From Paracoccus acridae (GTDB taxonomy: Bacteria; Pseudomonadota; Alphaproteobacteria; Rhodobacterales; Rhodobacteraceae), in assembly GCF_014642735.1 (NCBI RefSeq), contig NZ_BMIV01000006.1:124001-188000 (forward strand): a DNA stretch of 64,000 nt, given 5' to 3'. The notes beneath the pieces were generated by a model. That model searched no databases, was not told the DNA's origin, and saw only the letters and a list, made by a program, of their open reading frames with translations. How positions within the stretch are numbered: position 1 is the stretch's first letter; every line of letters starts with the position of its first letter. Below, piece by piece: positions 19,853 to 29,640 of the stretch. The translations under genes and the position numbers were made by a program.

Positions 19853-21366
19853 CCCCTGACACCGACATGATCGACCTTTTCGTCATCGGCGGCGGCATCA
19901 ACGGCGCGGGCGTCGCGCGCGACGCCGCCGGACGGGGGCTGAAGGTCGTGCTGTGCGAAAAGGACGATCTGGCCCAAGGCACCTCGTCCCGGTCGGGCAA
20001 GCTGGTCCATGGGGGCCTGCGCTATTTGGAATACTACGAGTTCCGCCTGGTCCGCGAGGCCCTGATCGAGCGGGAGGTGCTGCTGAACGCGGCCCCGCAT
20101 ATCATCTGGCCGATGCGCTTCGTGCTGCCCCATTCACCCGAGGATCGCCCCGCCTGGCTGGTCCGCCTGGGCCTGTTCCTTTACGACCACCTGGGCGGGC
20201 GCAAGAAGCTGCCCGGCACCCGCACGCTGGATCTGCGCCGCGATCCCGAAGGCGCGCCCTTGCTGGACCAGTATCACAAGGGGTTCGAATACAGCGACTG
20301 CTGGGTGGACGATGCGCGCCTGGTGATCCTGAACGCCGTCGGCGCGGCCGAAAAGGGGGCCGAGGTCCTGACCCGCAGCCCCTGCATTTCCGCCCGGCGC
20401 GAGAACGGCGCCTGGACCGTCCAGACCCGCAACGAGGTCACGGGAGAGATCCGCAGCTTCCGCGCCCGCTGCATCGTCAACTGCGCGGGCCCCTGGGTCA
20501 GCGACATCATCAGCAACGTCGCGGGCGCGAATTCCGCCCGCAAGGTCCGGCTGGTCAAGGGCAGCCATATCATCGTGCCGAAATGGTGGTCCGGCCAGCA
20601 GGCCTATCTGGTCCAGAACCACGACAAGCGGGTGATCTTCGTGAACCCCTATGAAGGCGACAAGGCGCTGATCGGCACCACCGATGTCGCCTATGAGGGC
20701 CGGGCCGAGGATGTGGCCGTGGGTCAGGACGAGATCGACTATCTGCTGGCCGCCGTGAACCGCTATTTCAAGGAAAAGCTGCGTCCCTCGGACGTGCTGC
20801 ACGCGTTTTCGGGGGTGCGCCCGCTGTTCGACGACGGCAAGGGCAATCCTTCGGCCGTGACGCGCGATTACGTCTTCGACCTGGATACGACCGGCGGCGC
20901 GCCGCTTCTGAACATCTTCGGCGGCAAGATCACCACCTTCCGCGAGCTGGCCGAACGCGGGATGCACAAGCTGAAGGGCATCTTCCCGGGCATGGGTCCG
21001 GACTGGACCGAAACCGCCCCTCTGCCGGGCGGCGAGATCGCCAACGCCGATTTCGAATCCTTCCTGAACCTGCAGCGCGAACTGCATCCCTGGATGCCGC
21101 GCCCGCTGATCGTCCATTACGCCCGCCTTTACGGCGCGCGGATCAGGGATGTCGCGGCGGGGGCGATGAACATGGCGGACCTTGGCCGCCACTTCGGCGG
21201 CAATCTTTATGAAGCCGAGGTCCGCTATCTGGTCGCCCGCGAATGGGCGCAAACGCCCGAGGACATCCTGATGCGCCGCACCAAGCATTACCTGCACCTG
21301 ACCCCCGCCGAACAGCAGGCCTTCGCGGACTGGTTCAACGGCTCTGACCTGGCGCGGGCGGCGTGA
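19849..21366 (+). CDS. eryB: Erythritol-phosphate dehydrogenase (GlpD-like FAD enzyme)
   Basis: This 505-residue member of the glycerol-3-phosphate dehydrogenase family has the FAD motif LFVIGGGINGAGVARDAA, the GTSSRSGKLVHGGLRYLE loop and the DAO-type C-terminus. In the erythritol pathway EryB oxidises L-erythritol 4-phosphate to L-erythrulose 1-phosphate, passing electrons to the membrane. The start MTPDTDMIDLF follows GAAAGGA and overlaps the eryA stop. A housekeeping GlpD cannot be excluded from sequence alone, but the operon strongly supports EryB. Confidence 0.85.
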   Translation: MTPDTDMIDLFVIGGGINGAGVARDAAGRGLKVVLCEKDDLAQGTSSRSGKLVHGGLRYLEYYEFRLVREALIEREVLLNAAPHIIWPMRFVLPHSPEDRPAWLVRLGLFLYDHLGGRKKLPGTRTLDLRRDPEGAPLLDQYHKGFEYSDCWVDDARLVILNAVGAAEKGAEVLTRSPCISARRENGAWTVQTRNEVTGEIRSFRARCIVNCAGPWVSDIISNVAGANSARKVRLVKGSHIIVPKWWSGQQAYLVQNHDKRVIFVNPYEGDKALIGTTDVAYEGRAEDVAVGQDEIDYLLAAVNRYFKEKLRPSDVLHAFSGVRPLFDDGKGNPSAVTRDYVFDLDTTGGAPLLNIFGGKITTFRELAERGMHKLKGIFPGMGPDWTETAPLPGGEIANADFESFLNLQRELHPWMPRPLIVHYARLYGARIRDVAAGAMNMADLGRHFGGNLYEAEVRYLVAREWAQTPEDILMRRTKHYLHLTPAEQQAFADWFNGSDLARAA

Positions 21367-22304
21367 CCGCCATGGCCCTGACGCTGTCGCTGAACACCAA
21401 CCCGCTGGTCAACCGCTTTGCCGATCCCGACGACCTGATCGACACAGTGGCGCGCGATCTGCGGATCCGCGACCTGCAACTGACGCATGAGTTCATCAAC
21501 CCGTCCTGGCCCGCCCCGGTGATCCGCCGCCTGACGCGCCAGATGGGCGCGGCCCTGGACCGGACCGGCGTGCGCGTGACCAGCGGGATGACCGGGCCTT
21601 ACGGGCGGCTGAACCATTTCGGCCACCCGGACCCCGACGTGCGGCGGTATTATGTGGACTGGTTCAAGACCTTCGCCGACATCATCGGCGACCTGGGCGG
21701 CACATCGGTCGGCACGCAATTCGCGATCTTCACCTATCGCGATTATGACGACCCGCAGCGGCGCGAGGATCTGATCCAGACCGCCATCGACGCCTGGGCC
21801 GAGGTCGCGGACCATGCCAAGGCCGCCGGCCTGTCCTATGTCTTCTGGGAACCGATGAGCGTGGGGCGCGAGTTCGGCGAAACGATCCAAGCCTGCATGG
21901 ACCTGCAGGACCGGCTGACGGCGGCGGGCATGGCGGTGCCCATGTGGATGATGGCCGACATCGACCACGGCGACGTGACCAGCCCGAACCCGGATGACAC
22001 CGATCCCTATGCCTGGGCGCGCGCGGTGCCCAAGGTGTCGCCCATCATCCACATCAAGCAGTCGATGATGGACAAGTCGGGCCACCGTCCCTTTACCGCC
22101 GAATACAATGCCAAGGGCCGCGTCCAGCCGGAACCGCTGCTGGAGGCCCTGGCCCAGGGCGGCGCCGTGGAAAACGAGATCTGCCTGGAACTGTCCTTCA
22201 AGGAACGCGAACCGAACGACCGCCAGGTGATCGCCCATATCGCCGAAAGCGTGGCCTTCTGGGCGCCGCATATCGACAGCGGCGCCGGGGATCTGCGGAT
22301 CTGA
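21363..22304 (+). CDS. eryC: Tetrulose-phosphate isomerase/epimerase (xylose-isomerase-like barrel)
   Basis: This protein of about 313 residues is of the AP endonuclease 2/xylose-isomerase-like TIM-barrel family, with SLNTNPLVNRFADPDDLID at the start and EPMSVGREFGETIQACMDL and MMADIDHGD as likely metal/substrate segments. EryC of Brucella converts L-erythrulose 1-phosphate to D-erythrulose 4-phosphate. The GTG start at 21363 overlaps the eryB stop; an ATG at 21372 would shorten it by three residues. It ends overlapping the Fe-ADH start. Confidence 0.85.
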   Translation: MTAMALTLSLNTNPLVNRFADPDDLIDTVARDLRIRDLQLTHEFINPSWPAPVIRRLTRQMGAALDRTGVRVTSGMTGPYGRLNHFGHPDPDVRRYYVDWFKTFADIIGDLGGTSVGTQFAIFTYRDYDDPQRREDLIQTAIDAWAEVADHAKAAGLSYVFWEPMSVGREFGETIQACMDLQDRLTAAGMAVPMWMMADIDHGDVTSPNPDDTDPYAWARAVPKVSPIIHIKQSMMDKSGHRPFTAEYNAKGRVQPEPLLEALAQGGAVENEICLELSFKEREPNDRQVIAHIAESVAFWAPHIDSGAGDLRI

Positions 22305-23452
22305 TGGCCGCGCCCTTCGCCTTTGCCACGGCGACCGAGATCCTGTTCGGCAGGGGGCAGGCGGATGGCGTCGCCGCGCGGGTGGCGGGGCTTGGGCAAC
22401 GGGTGCTGCTGGTCCACGGACGCAGCGCCGACCGTGCCGCCTGGCTGGCGGATGCGCTGACGGGGCAGGGATGCGAGGTCACGGCTTTCGCCGTGCCGCG
22501 CGAACCCGACACCGATCTGGTGGCCCAGGGCATCCGCGCCGCACAGGGCGCGCAGGTCGTGGTGGCCCTGGGCGGGGGCGCGGTGATCGACGCGGGAAAA
22601 GCCATCGCCGCCCTTGTCCCCGCCACGCGCCCGATGCTGGACTACCTTGAGGTCGTGGGTCGGGGCCTGCCCCTGGACCATCCGCCCTTGCCCTTTGTCG
22701 CCATCCCCACCACCGCAGGCACGGGGGCCGAGGTCACGCGCAACGCCGTGATCGGCGTGCCGGAACACCGCCGCAAGGTCAGCCTGCGCGACGCGCGGAT
22801 GCTGCCGCGACTGGCGATCGTGGACCCCGCGCTGACTGATGGCTGCCCGCGCCCTGTGACGCTGGCCTCGGGCCTCGATGCCATCACCCAGGTGATCGAG
22901 CCTTTCGTCTGCACCCGCGCCAATGCCTTGACCGACGCCCTGTGCCGCGACGCGATCCCGCGCGGGCTTGCCGCGATCCGGCGGCTGATGGAGGCCGAGG
23001 ATGCCGAGGCGCGGGACGAGATGGCCTGGGTCAGCCTTTGCGGGGGCCTGGCGCTTGCCAATGCCGGGCTTGGCGCGGTCCACGGGCTTGCCGGGCCGTT
23101 GGGCGGGCTGACCGGCGCGCCGCATGGCGCGATCTGCGGCGCGCTGCTGCCCCCTGTGCTGATGATGAACCGCCATGCCGCGACCGATCCGGGCGCCATT
23201 GAGCGCCTGGATCAGGTCGCCCGCTGGATCGGCGCAGCCTTCGACACGCCCTTCGCCTCGATGCCCGAGGCGGTGCGGGCGCTTGCCGACTGGTCGCATC
23301 GTGCGGGCCTTCCCGCGCTGACCGCGCTTGGCATCGGCCCCGAGGCGCAGGCCGCCGCTGCCCAGGCCGCGGCGGCGTCATCCTCGATGAAGGCCAACCC
23401 GGTGGCGCTGAGCGAAAACCAGCTTCGCCGCATCATGGAGGAGGCGGGCTGA
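22304..23452 (+). CDS. Iron-containing alcohol dehydrogenase family protein
   Basis: The 382-residue protein carries the NAD motif GGGAVIDAGK (about 90-99) and PTTAGTGAEVT, typical of group III (Fe) alcohol dehydrogenases. Expected metal ligands align as Asp192, Gln196 (histidine in most members, DALxH), His260 (AVHGLAG) and His274 (APHGAICG), so one ligand differs. It is wedged between eryC and eryD with one-base overlaps on each side, so it belongs to the operon, although the core erythritol pathway does not need it. It could oxidise or reduce a related tetritol, tetrulose or aldehyde by-product. Substrate unknown. Confidence 0.82.
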   Translation: MAAPFAFATATEILFGRGQADGVAARVAGLGQRVLLVHGRSADRAAWLADALTGQGCEVTAFAVPREPDTDLVAQGIRAAQGAQVVVALGGGAVIDAGKAIAALVPATRPMLDYLEVVGRGLPLDHPPLPFVAIPTTAGTGAEVTRNAVIGVPEHRRKVSLRDARMLPRLAIVDPALTDGCPRPVTLASGLDAITQVIEPFVCTRANALTDALCRDAIPRGLAAIRRLMEAEDAEARDEMAWVSLCGGLALANAGLGAVHGLAGPLGGLTGAPHGAICGALLPPVLMMNRHAATDPGAIERLDQVARWIGAAFDTPFASMPEAVRALADWSHRAGLPALTALGIGPEAQAAAAQAAAASSSMKANPVALSENQLRRIMEEAG

Positions 23453-24405
23453 TGGCGCGACAGGGGGGGATCGACCCGGAACGAAGCCTCGCCACCCGCG
23501 CGGCTTGGCTGCATTACGCGGGCGGGCTGACCCAGGCGGCGGTCGCCAAGCGGCTGGGCGTCACCGGGGTCAAGGCGCATCGCCTGATCGCCCGCGCCGT
23601 GGCCGATGGCGTGGTCAAGGTCAGCATCGACGGCGAGATCGTGGAATGCGCCATGCTGGAGGACCGGCTTTGCGCGCTTTATGGCCTGGCCTTCTGCGAG
23701 GTCGCCCCCGACCTGGGCGAGGAAGGGATGCCCCTGCGCGCCCTGGGCCTGGCCGGGGCCAGCTTCCTGCGCCGCGAAATCGAGCGCGGCGAACACGGGA
23801 CCATCGGCCTGGGCCATGGGCGAACGCTTGCGGCGGCGGTACAGGAACTGCCGCGGTTTGATGCCAACGGCACATGCTTCGTGTCGCTGCTGGGCGGGCT
23901 GACGCGGCATTATTCCGCCAACCGCCACGACGTGATGCACCGGCTGGCCGAACGCACGGGTGCGCAGGCCTATGTCCTGCCGGTGCCCTTCTTCGCCAAT
24001 TCCGAATCCGACCGCGCGGTGCTGCTGAACCAGCCGGGCGTGCGCGACATCTTCGACCTGGCCAATGGCGCGGATCTGAAATTCGTGGGCATGGGCACGG
24101 TCGATCCCGGCGCGCAGCTTGTGGCATCGGGCATGATCGAGCCGCGAGAGATCGACGAAATCCGCGCAGCGGGCGGCGTGGGCGAGATGATGGGCCATTT
24201 CTTCGACGCCGGGGGTCGGGTGCTGGAAACCACGCTGTCCGCGCGCACGCTGTCGGCATCGCTGGATGAACCGGGGGAAAGCCGGGTCGTGGTGATCGCG
24301 GGCGGGGAGGACAAGGTCCAGGCGATCCGCGCCGCGCTGCGCAGCGGACGCCTGCGCGGGCTGATCACGGACGAGGCGACGGCGCAGGCCTTGGCGGATC
24401 AATAG
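23452..24405 (+). CDS. eryD: SorC-family transcriptional regulator, probable erythritol repressor
   Basis: This 317-residue SorC/DeoR-type regulator has an N-terminal helix-turn-helix (LTQAAVAKRLGVTGVKAHRLI) and a C-terminal sugar-phosphate sensing domain with GLGHGRTLAAAV and FVSLLGGLTRHY. EryD of Brucella belongs to the same family and represses the ery operon, with erythritol as inducer. Here it closes the operon, overlapping the Fe-ADH stop by one base, so it would be autoregulated. A strong hairpin follows 6 bases after its stop codon. Confidence 0.86.
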   Translation: MARQGGIDPERSLATRAAWLHYAGGLTQAAVAKRLGVTGVKAHRLIARAVADGVVKVSIDGEIVECAMLEDRLCALYGLAFCEVAPDLGEEGMPLRALGLAGASFLRREIERGEHGTIGLGHGRTLAAAVQELPRFDANGTCFVSLLGGLTRHYSANRHDVMHRLAERTGAQAYVLPVPFFANSESDRAVLLNQPGVRDIFDLANGADLKFVGMGTVDPGAQLVASGMIEPREIDEIRAAGGVGEMMGHFFDAGGRVLETTLSARTLSASLDEPGESRVVVIAGGEDKVQAIRAALRSGRLRGLITDEATAQALADQ

Positions 24406-24410
24406 AAAAA

Positions 24411-24468
24411 GGTGCGTGCAAAGCACGCACCCTACGGTTTGCGGGCAGGGTGCGTGCTTGAACGCACC
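24411..24468. terminator. Double hairpin between eryD and transketolase
   Basis: GGTGCGTGC (24411-24419) pairs with GCACGCACC (24423-24431). A second related hairpin GGTGCGT (24449-24455) pairs with ACGCACC (24462-24468). The two convergent genes end on either side. The first stem has the same arms as a hairpin between the phage-like genes at 63037-63057. Confidence 0.8.
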
Positions 24469-24475
24469 GTTGCGC

Positions 24476-26506
24476 TTACTTCGCCGTCACTGCCTTGGCG
24501 CGGGCAACGATGGCGTCCGCCGTGATCCCGAACTCCTGATACAGCCGGTCGATGGGGGCGGATGCGCCAAAGCCGGTCATGCCGATCACGTCGTCCTCGG
24601 ACGCGACATAGCGCGTCCAGCCGAACTTGCCCGCGGCTTCGACCGCGATGCGCGGCGCGTCGCCCAGGGTCGCCTTGCGGTAATCCTCGGGCTGGGCGTC
24701 GAACAACTCCCAGGACGGCATCGACACGACGGCGACGTTCAGCCCGCCCTCGTGCAGCGCCTCGGCGGCCTGGACGGCAAGCTGCACCTCGGTCCCCGTC
24801 GCGATCAGGGTCACGTCGCGGCCTTCCCCGAACTGGCGGAGGACATAGGCGCCCTTGGCGGTCAGGTTCTCGTCCCCGGCATCAAGGCGCAGTTGCGGCA
24901 CGTCCTGGCGCGACAGGGCCAGAAGCGAGGGCACGTTGCGGTTGCGGATCGCAATGTCCCAGGCTTCCAGCGTTTCCACCGTGTCGGCAGGGCGCAGGAC
25001 CGTCAGGTTCGGGATCGCGCGCAGGGATGCCAGATGTTCGATCGGCTGGTGGGTCGGGCCATCCTCGCCCAACCCGATGCTGTCATGGGTCATCACATAG
25101 ATCGTGCCGACCCCCATCAGCGCCGACAGGCGGATCGCGTTGCGGGCATAGTCGGAAAACACCAGGAACGTCCCGCCATAGGCGATGAAGCCGCCATGCA
25201 GGTTGATCCCGTTCATCGCGGCGGCCATGCCGAATTCGCGCACGCCATAGCCGATATAGCGGCCGGGCGCCTGGCGGGTGTATTGGCTGTCCACCGCCTT
25301 GACGCGGGTCAGGTTCGATCCGGTCAGGTCGGCGGACCCGCCGATCATTTCCGGCAGGGCGGCGGTCAGGGGTTCCAGCGCCATCTGGCTGGCCTTGCGG
25401 GTTGCGGCCTTCTTGGGTTCCGCGAACAGCGCGTCGCGGGCGGCCTTGACGGCGGCGTCATAGCCCTCGGGCAATTCGCCCGACAGGCGGCGGTTGAACT
25501 CGTCGCGGACCTCGGCGGACTTGCCGGCCAGGCGGGCTTCCCAGGCCTCGCGGTCGGTGGCGCCGCGGGTGCCGATCCTGCGCCATTCGGACAGCAGGTC
25601 CTCGGGGATGACGAAGGGATCATGCGCCCAGCCGATCGCCTCGCGGGTCAGCGCGGCCTCGTCGCGGCCCAGGGGCGAGCCGTGGACCGAATAGGTGCCC
25701 GCCTTGTTGGGCGAGCCGAAGCCGATCACCGTCTTCATCGCGATCAGGGACGGCTTGCCCGTTTCCGCCTTGGCCGCCGTGATCGCCGCATCAAGGGCCT
25801 TGCCGTCATGGCCGTCGCATTTCTGGACATGCCAGCCGCAGGCCTGGAACCGCGCCGCGACATCTTCCGAAAAGCTGATCGAGGTCGGGCCGTCGATGGT
25901 GATGTCGTTGTCGTCGTAAAGCACGATCATCTTGCCCAGGCCCAGGTGGCCCGCAAGGCTGATGGCTTCCTGCCCGATGCCTTCCTGCAGGCAGCCGTCG
26001 CCCACGAAGACATAGGTGTGATGATCGACCAGGTCGTCGCCGAATTCGGCCGCCAAAGCCCGTTCCGCAAGCGCCATGCCCACGGCGGTGGCGATGCCTT
26101 GGCCCAGCGGGCCGGTCGTCGTCTCGATGCCCTTGGCGTGTCCGTATTCCGGGTGGCCGGCGGTGATCGAGCCCCACTGGCGGAAGTTCTTCACCTGCTC
26201 CAGCGTCATGTCCTCGTAACCCGTCAGGTGCAGCAGGCTGTAGAGCAGCATGGACGCGTGGCCGTTCGACAGCACGAAGCGGTCGCGGTCCGGCCAGTCG
26301 GGGTTCTTCGCATCGAACTTCAGGTGGTTGCGGAACAGGACCGTGGCCGCGTCAGCCATGCCCATGGGCGCGCCCGGATGGCCCGAATTCGCGGCGTTCA
26401 CCGCGTCGATGGACAGCGCGCGGATGCAGTTGGCAAGCGCGAAGTTCTGCGGGTCCAGATCGGCCTTGGCGGCGATCTTGGGGTCTTTGGGCGAATCTAG
26501 GGGCAT
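24476..26506 (-). CDS. tkt: Transketolase
   Basis: This 676-residue thiamine-diphosphate enzyme has the cofactor motif [19 protein letters not shown], the N-terminal [29 protein letters not shown] and the C-terminal domain. It transfers two-carbon units between sugar phosphates, using erythrose 4-phosphate, which is the end product of the erythritol pathway encoded around it. The start MPLDSPKD is fixed by GGAGGA eight bases upstream. It diverges from the DeoR regulator across a region with repeated TCACAAA motifs. Whether it is the only transketolase in the genome cannot be judged here. Confidence 0.94.
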   Translation of the reverse strand: MPLDSPKDPKIAAKADLDPQNFALANCIRALSIDAVNAANSGHPGAPMGMADAATVLFRNHLKFDAKNPDWPDRDRFVLSNGHASMLLYSLLHLTGYEDMTLEQVKNFRQWGSITAGHPEYGHAKGIETTTGPLGQGIATAVGMALAERALAAEFGDDLVDHHTYVFVGDGCLQEGIGQEAISLAGHLGLGKMIVLYDDNDITIDGPTSISFSEDVAARFQACGWHVQKCDGHDGKALDAAITAAKAETGKPSLIAMKTVIGFGSPNKAGTYSVHGSPLGRDEAALTREAIGWAHDPFVIPEDLLSEWRRIGTRGATDREAWEARLAGKSAEVRDEFNRRLSGELPEGYDAAVKAARDALFAEPKKAATRKASQMALEPLTAALPEMIGGSADLTGSNLTRVKAVDSQYTRQAPGRYIGYGVREFGMAAAMNGINLHGGFIAYGGTFLVFSDYARNAIRLSALMGVGTIYVMTHDSIGLGEDGPTHQPIEHLASLRAIPNLTVLRPADTVETLEAWDIAIRNRNVPSLLALSRQDVPQLRLDAGDENLTAKGAYVLRQFGEGRDVTLIATGTEVQLAVQAAEALHEGGLNVAVVSMPSWELFDAQPEDYRKATLGDAPRIAVEAAGKFGWTRYVASEDDVIGMTGFGASAPIDRLYQEFGITADAIVARAKAVTAK

Positions 26507-26564
26507 GTGGTCCTCCGGCGGTTTGGGGGTGAATACCTCGGACAGGTCGCAACCACAACAATAA

Positions 26565-26594
26565 TCACAAAACTGCATCACAAAGTCACACAAA
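26565..26594. promoter_or_regulatory. Repeated TCACAAA motifs, candidate DeoR operator
   Basis: TCACAAA occurs at 26565-26571 and 26578-26584 (13 bases apart), followed by the variant TCACACAAA at 26586-26594. The cluster lies in the 143-base gap between the divergent transketolase and DeoR genes. DeoR-family repressors commonly bind directly repeated short motifs, so this is a plausible operator for both promoters; binding is inferred. Confidence 0.5.
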
Positions 26595-26649
26595 CGATGT
26601 TGCGATTTCTGCGGGTGATGTTACAAATGCCCCAACCGAGGAGGATCAG

Positions 26650-27414
26650 GTGAAGCGCGACGAACGCCGGCAAGCGATCATGGATCTTCTGGTGGGCGCG
26701 CGCGCCGTGGATCTGGACGATCTGGCCGACCGCTTTGCCGTGTCGCGCATGACCATCCACCGGGATCTCGACGACCTTGAACAGGCGGGGCTGCTGCGCA
26801 AGGTGCGCGGCGGCGCCACCATCGAGGCGGGGACGCAGTTCGAAAGCGACTTCCGCATCCGCGCCTTGCAGGACAGCGACGCCAAGGCCCGCATGGCCCG
26901 CGCCGCGCTGGATCTGGTGGAACCGGGCATGACCGTGATGGTCAACGACGGGTCCATGGCAGCACTTCTGGGCGCCAACCTGACCGACAAGGCACCCCTG
27001 ACCGTCATCACCAACAACGCCGCCGTGATCGACCGGTTGAAGGATGCCCCGCGCATCACGCTGATCGCGCTTGGCGGCACCTACAGCGCCAAGTTCAACG
27101 GCTTCTTCGGCACCGTGACCGAGGATGCGCTGTCGCGGCTGCGCGCGGATCTGGCCTTCATCTCGACCCCCGCCGTGGCCGGGCTGCGGGCCTTTCACAT
27201 GGACGACGCGGCGGTCCGTGCCAAGCGGGCGATGATCGCCGCCGCCGACCGGGCCGTGCTGCTGGTCAACCATACGCGCTTCGGCCGGTCGGCCCTGCAC
27301 ATGCTGGCCGACCTGTCCGATTTCGACGCCATCATCACCGATGCCGCCCCCGCGCCCCCCGATCGCGCCGCGATCGACCGGGCCGGGCTGCGGCTGACCA
27401 TCGCAAGGGACTGA
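26650..27414 (+). CDS. DeoR family transcriptional regulator
   Basis: The 254-residue regulator starts at GTG after GAGGATCAG. Its N-terminal DeoR helix-turn-helix (RRQAIMDLLVGARAVDLDD, FAVSRMTIHRDLDDLEQAG) is followed by KVRGGATIE, and the C-terminal domain has the sugar-phosphate-isomerase-like fold (VMVNDGSMAALLGANL). It heads the operon with eryH, eryI, fbp and fba and probably responds to a sugar phosphate of the pathway. A DeoR regulator next to tpi and rpiB paralogues is also known from the Brucella erythritol locus. Confidence 0.9.
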   Translation: MKRDERRQAIMDLLVGARAVDLDDLADRFAVSRMTIHRDLDDLEQAGLLRKVRGGATIEAGTQFESDFRIRALQDSDAKARMARAALDLVEPGMTVMVNDGSMAALLGANLTDKAPLTVITNNAAVIDRLKDAPRITLIALGGTYSAKFNGFFGTVTEDALSRLRADLAFISTPAVAGLRAFHMDDAAVRAKRAMIAAADRAVLLVNHTRFGRSALHMLADLSDFDAIITDAAPAPPDRAAIDRAGLRLTIARD

Positions 27415-27418
27415 GCGC

Positions 27419-28192
27419 ATGACGGATTTCTGGATCGGCACAAGCTGGAAGATGAACAAGACGCTGGATCAGGCGCGCGTCTTTGCCGAAGGACTGGCCG
27501 CCGCCGACAAGGACCGCGACCCGCGCATCCAGCGTTTCGTGATCCCGCCCTTCACCGCCGTGCGCCAGGTCAAGGAATGGCTGTCAGGCACATCCGTGAA
27601 GGTCGGTGCGCAGAACATGCACTGGGCCGACGAAGGCGCCTGGACGGGCGAGATCAGCCCCGTGATGCTGCGTGACTGCAACCTCGACATCGTGGAACTG
27701 GGCCATTCGGAACGCCGCGAGCATTTCGGCGAGACGGACGAGACCGTGGGCCTGAAGACCGAGGCCGCCGTGCACCACGGGCTGATCCCGCTGATCTGCA
27801 TCGGCGAGACGCTGGCCGAACGCGAATCCGGCCGCGCGCAGGACGTGCTGGAAACCCAGGTGCGCGGCGCGCTGTCCCGCCTGTCGGGCGACCAAAAGAA
27901 CGCCACGATCCTGCTGGCCTATGAACCGGTCTGGGCCATCGGCGTTAACGGGATCCCCGCCACGTCCGACTATGCCGATGCCCGCCAGGCCGAGATCGTC
28001 GCGGTCGCGCAGAACATCCTGGGGCGACGCGTGCCCTGCCTTTACGGTGGCTCGGTCAATCCGGGCAATTGCGAGGAACTGATTTCCTGCCCGCATATCG
28101 ACGGGCTGTTCATCGGCCGGTCCGCCTGGAACGTGGACGGCTATCTCGACATCCTGGCGCGCTGCGCCGCAACCATCGGAGAGACGAAATGA
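27419..28192 (+). CDS. eryH: Triose-phosphate isomerase paralogue (L/D-tetrulose-phosphate isomerase, EryH type)
   Basis: This 257-residue TIM-barrel protein has the catalytic elements [14 protein letters not shown] and the base segment YEPVWAIG. In the erythritol pathway a TpiA paralogue, EryH, isomerises the tetrulose phosphate made by EryB. Position next to rpiB and within 10 kb of eryABCD argues for this specialised role rather than the glycolytic enzyme; residues that separate the two are not obvious to me. It starts 4 bases after the DeoR stop and overlaps the rpiB start. Confidence 0.82.
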   Translation: MTDFWIGTSWKMNKTLDQARVFAEGLAAADKDRDPRIQRFVIPPFTAVRQVKEWLSGTSVKVGAQNMHWADEGAWTGEISPVMLRDCNLDIVELGHSERREHFGETDETVGLKTEAAVHHGLIPLICIGETLAERESGRAQDVLETQVRGALSRLSGDQKNATILLAYEPVWAIGVNGIPATSDYADARQAEIVAVAQNILGRRVPCLYGGSVNPGNCEELISCPHIDGLFIGRSAWNVDGYLDILARCAATIGETK

Positions 28193-28650
28193 AACTGGCA
28201 ATCGCAGGCGACAGCGCGGGCGAGGGTCTGGCCAAGGTCCTGGCCGACCACCTGAAGGACAAGCATCAGGTGTCCGAAATCAGCCGCACCGACGAAGGCC
28301 CCGACGCCTTCTATGCCAACCTGTCCGACCGGGTGGCGAGCCAGGTCAAGGACGGCACTTTCGACCGCGCCATCCTGGTCTGCGGCACCGGCATCGGCGT
28401 CTGCATCGCGGCCAACAAGGTGCCCGGCATCCGCGCCGCGCTGACCCATGACACCTATTCCGCCACCCGCGCCGCGCTGTCGAACGACGCGCAGATCATC
28501 ACCATGGGCGCCCGCGTGATCGGCCCGGAACTGGCCAAGGCCATCGCCGACGCCTGGCTGGCCGAGACCGAGAACTTCGACAAGGCCGGCAAGTCCGCAG
28601 GCAACGTGAACGCCATCGTCGCGGTCGATTCGAAATACAACAAGGCCTGA
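28189..28650 (+). CDS. eryI: RpiB-family sugar-phosphate isomerase (erythrose-4-phosphate isomerase, EryI type)
   Basis: The 153-residue protein is of the RpiB/LacAB family, with the catalytic cysteine in [14 protein letters not shown] and [20 protein letters not shown]. EryI in Brucella converts D-erythrulose 4-phosphate to D-erythrose 4-phosphate, the last step before the pentose phosphate pathway. The ATG overlaps the eryH stop, and the protein lies in the predicted erythritol regulon. A ribose-5-phosphate isomerase B role is the alternative. Confidence 0.84.
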   Translation: MKLAIAGDSAGEGLAKVLADHLKDKHQVSEISRTDEGPDAFYANLSDRVASQVKDGTFDRAILVCGTGIGVCIAANKVPGIRAALTHDTYSATRAALSNDAQIITMGARVIGPELAKAIADAWLAETENFDKAGKSAGNVNAIVAVDSKYNKA

Positions 28651-28653
28651 CGA

Positions 28654-29634
28654 ATGCTGAAACTGCCGAATGACGGCCCGCCTGTGGGCCGCCTGCTGTC
28701 GCAGGTCTTGACCGGCGACGGCCCCGCCGCCATCGTCCACGCCATAGCCGAGGCCCAGTTGCCGCTGATGCAGCGCCTGGCCGCGGGACGCCTGCACGGC
28801 GACCCGACCGAGATCGTGGGCGTGAACGACTCCGGCGACAAGCAGAAGGCGCTGGATGTCGGCGCCCATCACCACATGATCGAGGTGCTGCGCCGCGCGG
28901 GCGTCCGCCAGGTCCTGTCCGAGGAGGTCGAGGCGGTCATCCCCCTCAACCCCGACGGCGAATGGGACGTGGCGATGGATCCCATCGACGGGTCGGGCAG
29001 CATCGGCATCGGCGCGCCCCTGGGGATGCTGTTTTCCATCCTGCCCGCCGCGCCCGAGGGTTTCCTGCGCACGGGCGAAGCAGTGGTGGCTGCGGGCTAT
29101 GCCAGTTTCGGCCATTCGATGGATTTCGGCTGGTCGCTGGGCGACGGCACCCATATCGCCGGTTGGGACGCCGATGCGGGCGAATTCCGCATGGTGCGCG
29201 AAAACGTCGCGCTGAAAGCCACCGCATCCACCATCGCCTATAACGCGTCCAACGAACGCCACTGGGAACCGGGCCTGCAACGTTGGGTCGCGGACCTGCG
29301 GGCGGGCAAGGACGGGCCGCGCGGGCGCGACTTCAACATGCGCTGGCTGGCCGCCGCCGTGGGCGAATTGCACCGCATCCTGCTGAACGGCGGGGCCTTC
29401 CTTTACCCCGCCGACCGCCGCCCCGGATACCAGAACGGCCGGCTGCGGCTGGTCTATGAATGCGTGCCCATCGCCTTTCTGGTCGAACAGGCGGGCGGGC
29501 TTGCATCCGACGGCACTCAGCCCATCCGTTATCGCAAACCGTTAGCGGTACACGACATGACGCCCCTGATATTCGGCGCTAAGGACGAGGTCGAGACGAT
29601 CCTCGGCTATCTTGCCGGGCCAAGCAAAGGATAA
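28654..29634 (+). CDS. fbp: Class I fructose-1,6-bisphosphatase
   Basis: This 326-residue FBPase has metal-binding SEEVE and DPIDGSGSIGIG, plus the substrate-binding NGRLRLVYECVPIAFLVEQAGG region. It hydrolyses fructose 1,6-bisphosphate to fructose 6-phosphate. The DPIDGS motif continues with GSIG where many class I enzymes have SNID, so it belongs to a divergent subgroup. It starts 3 bases after eryI. With transketolase and aldolase it could turn triose and tetrose phosphates into hexose phosphate during growth on polyol. No Calvin-cycle genes (rubisco, phosphoribulokinase) are present here. Confidence 0.88.
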   Translation: MLKLPNDGPPVGRLLSQVLTGDGPAAIVHAIAEAQLPLMQRLAAGRLHGDPTEIVGVNDSGDKQKALDVGAHHHMIEVLRRAGVRQVLSEEVEAVIPLNPDGEWDVAMDPIDGSGSIGIGAPLGMLFSILPAAPEGFLRTGEAVVAAGYASFGHSMDFGWSLGDGTHIAGWDADAGEFRMVRENVALKATASTIAYNASNERHWEPGLQRWVADLRAGKDGPRGRDFNMRWLAAAVGELHRILLNGGAFLYPADRRPGYQNGRLRLVYECVPIAFLVEQAGGLASDGTQPIRYRKPLAVHDMTPLIFGAKDEVETILGYLAGPSKG

Positions 29635-29640
29635 GATTTC

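Noticed and set aside
24416..26500. A 694-codon open frame opposite transketolase
   Set aside because: Same antisense effect of codon bias; no recognisable protein and overlaps a convincing transketolase.
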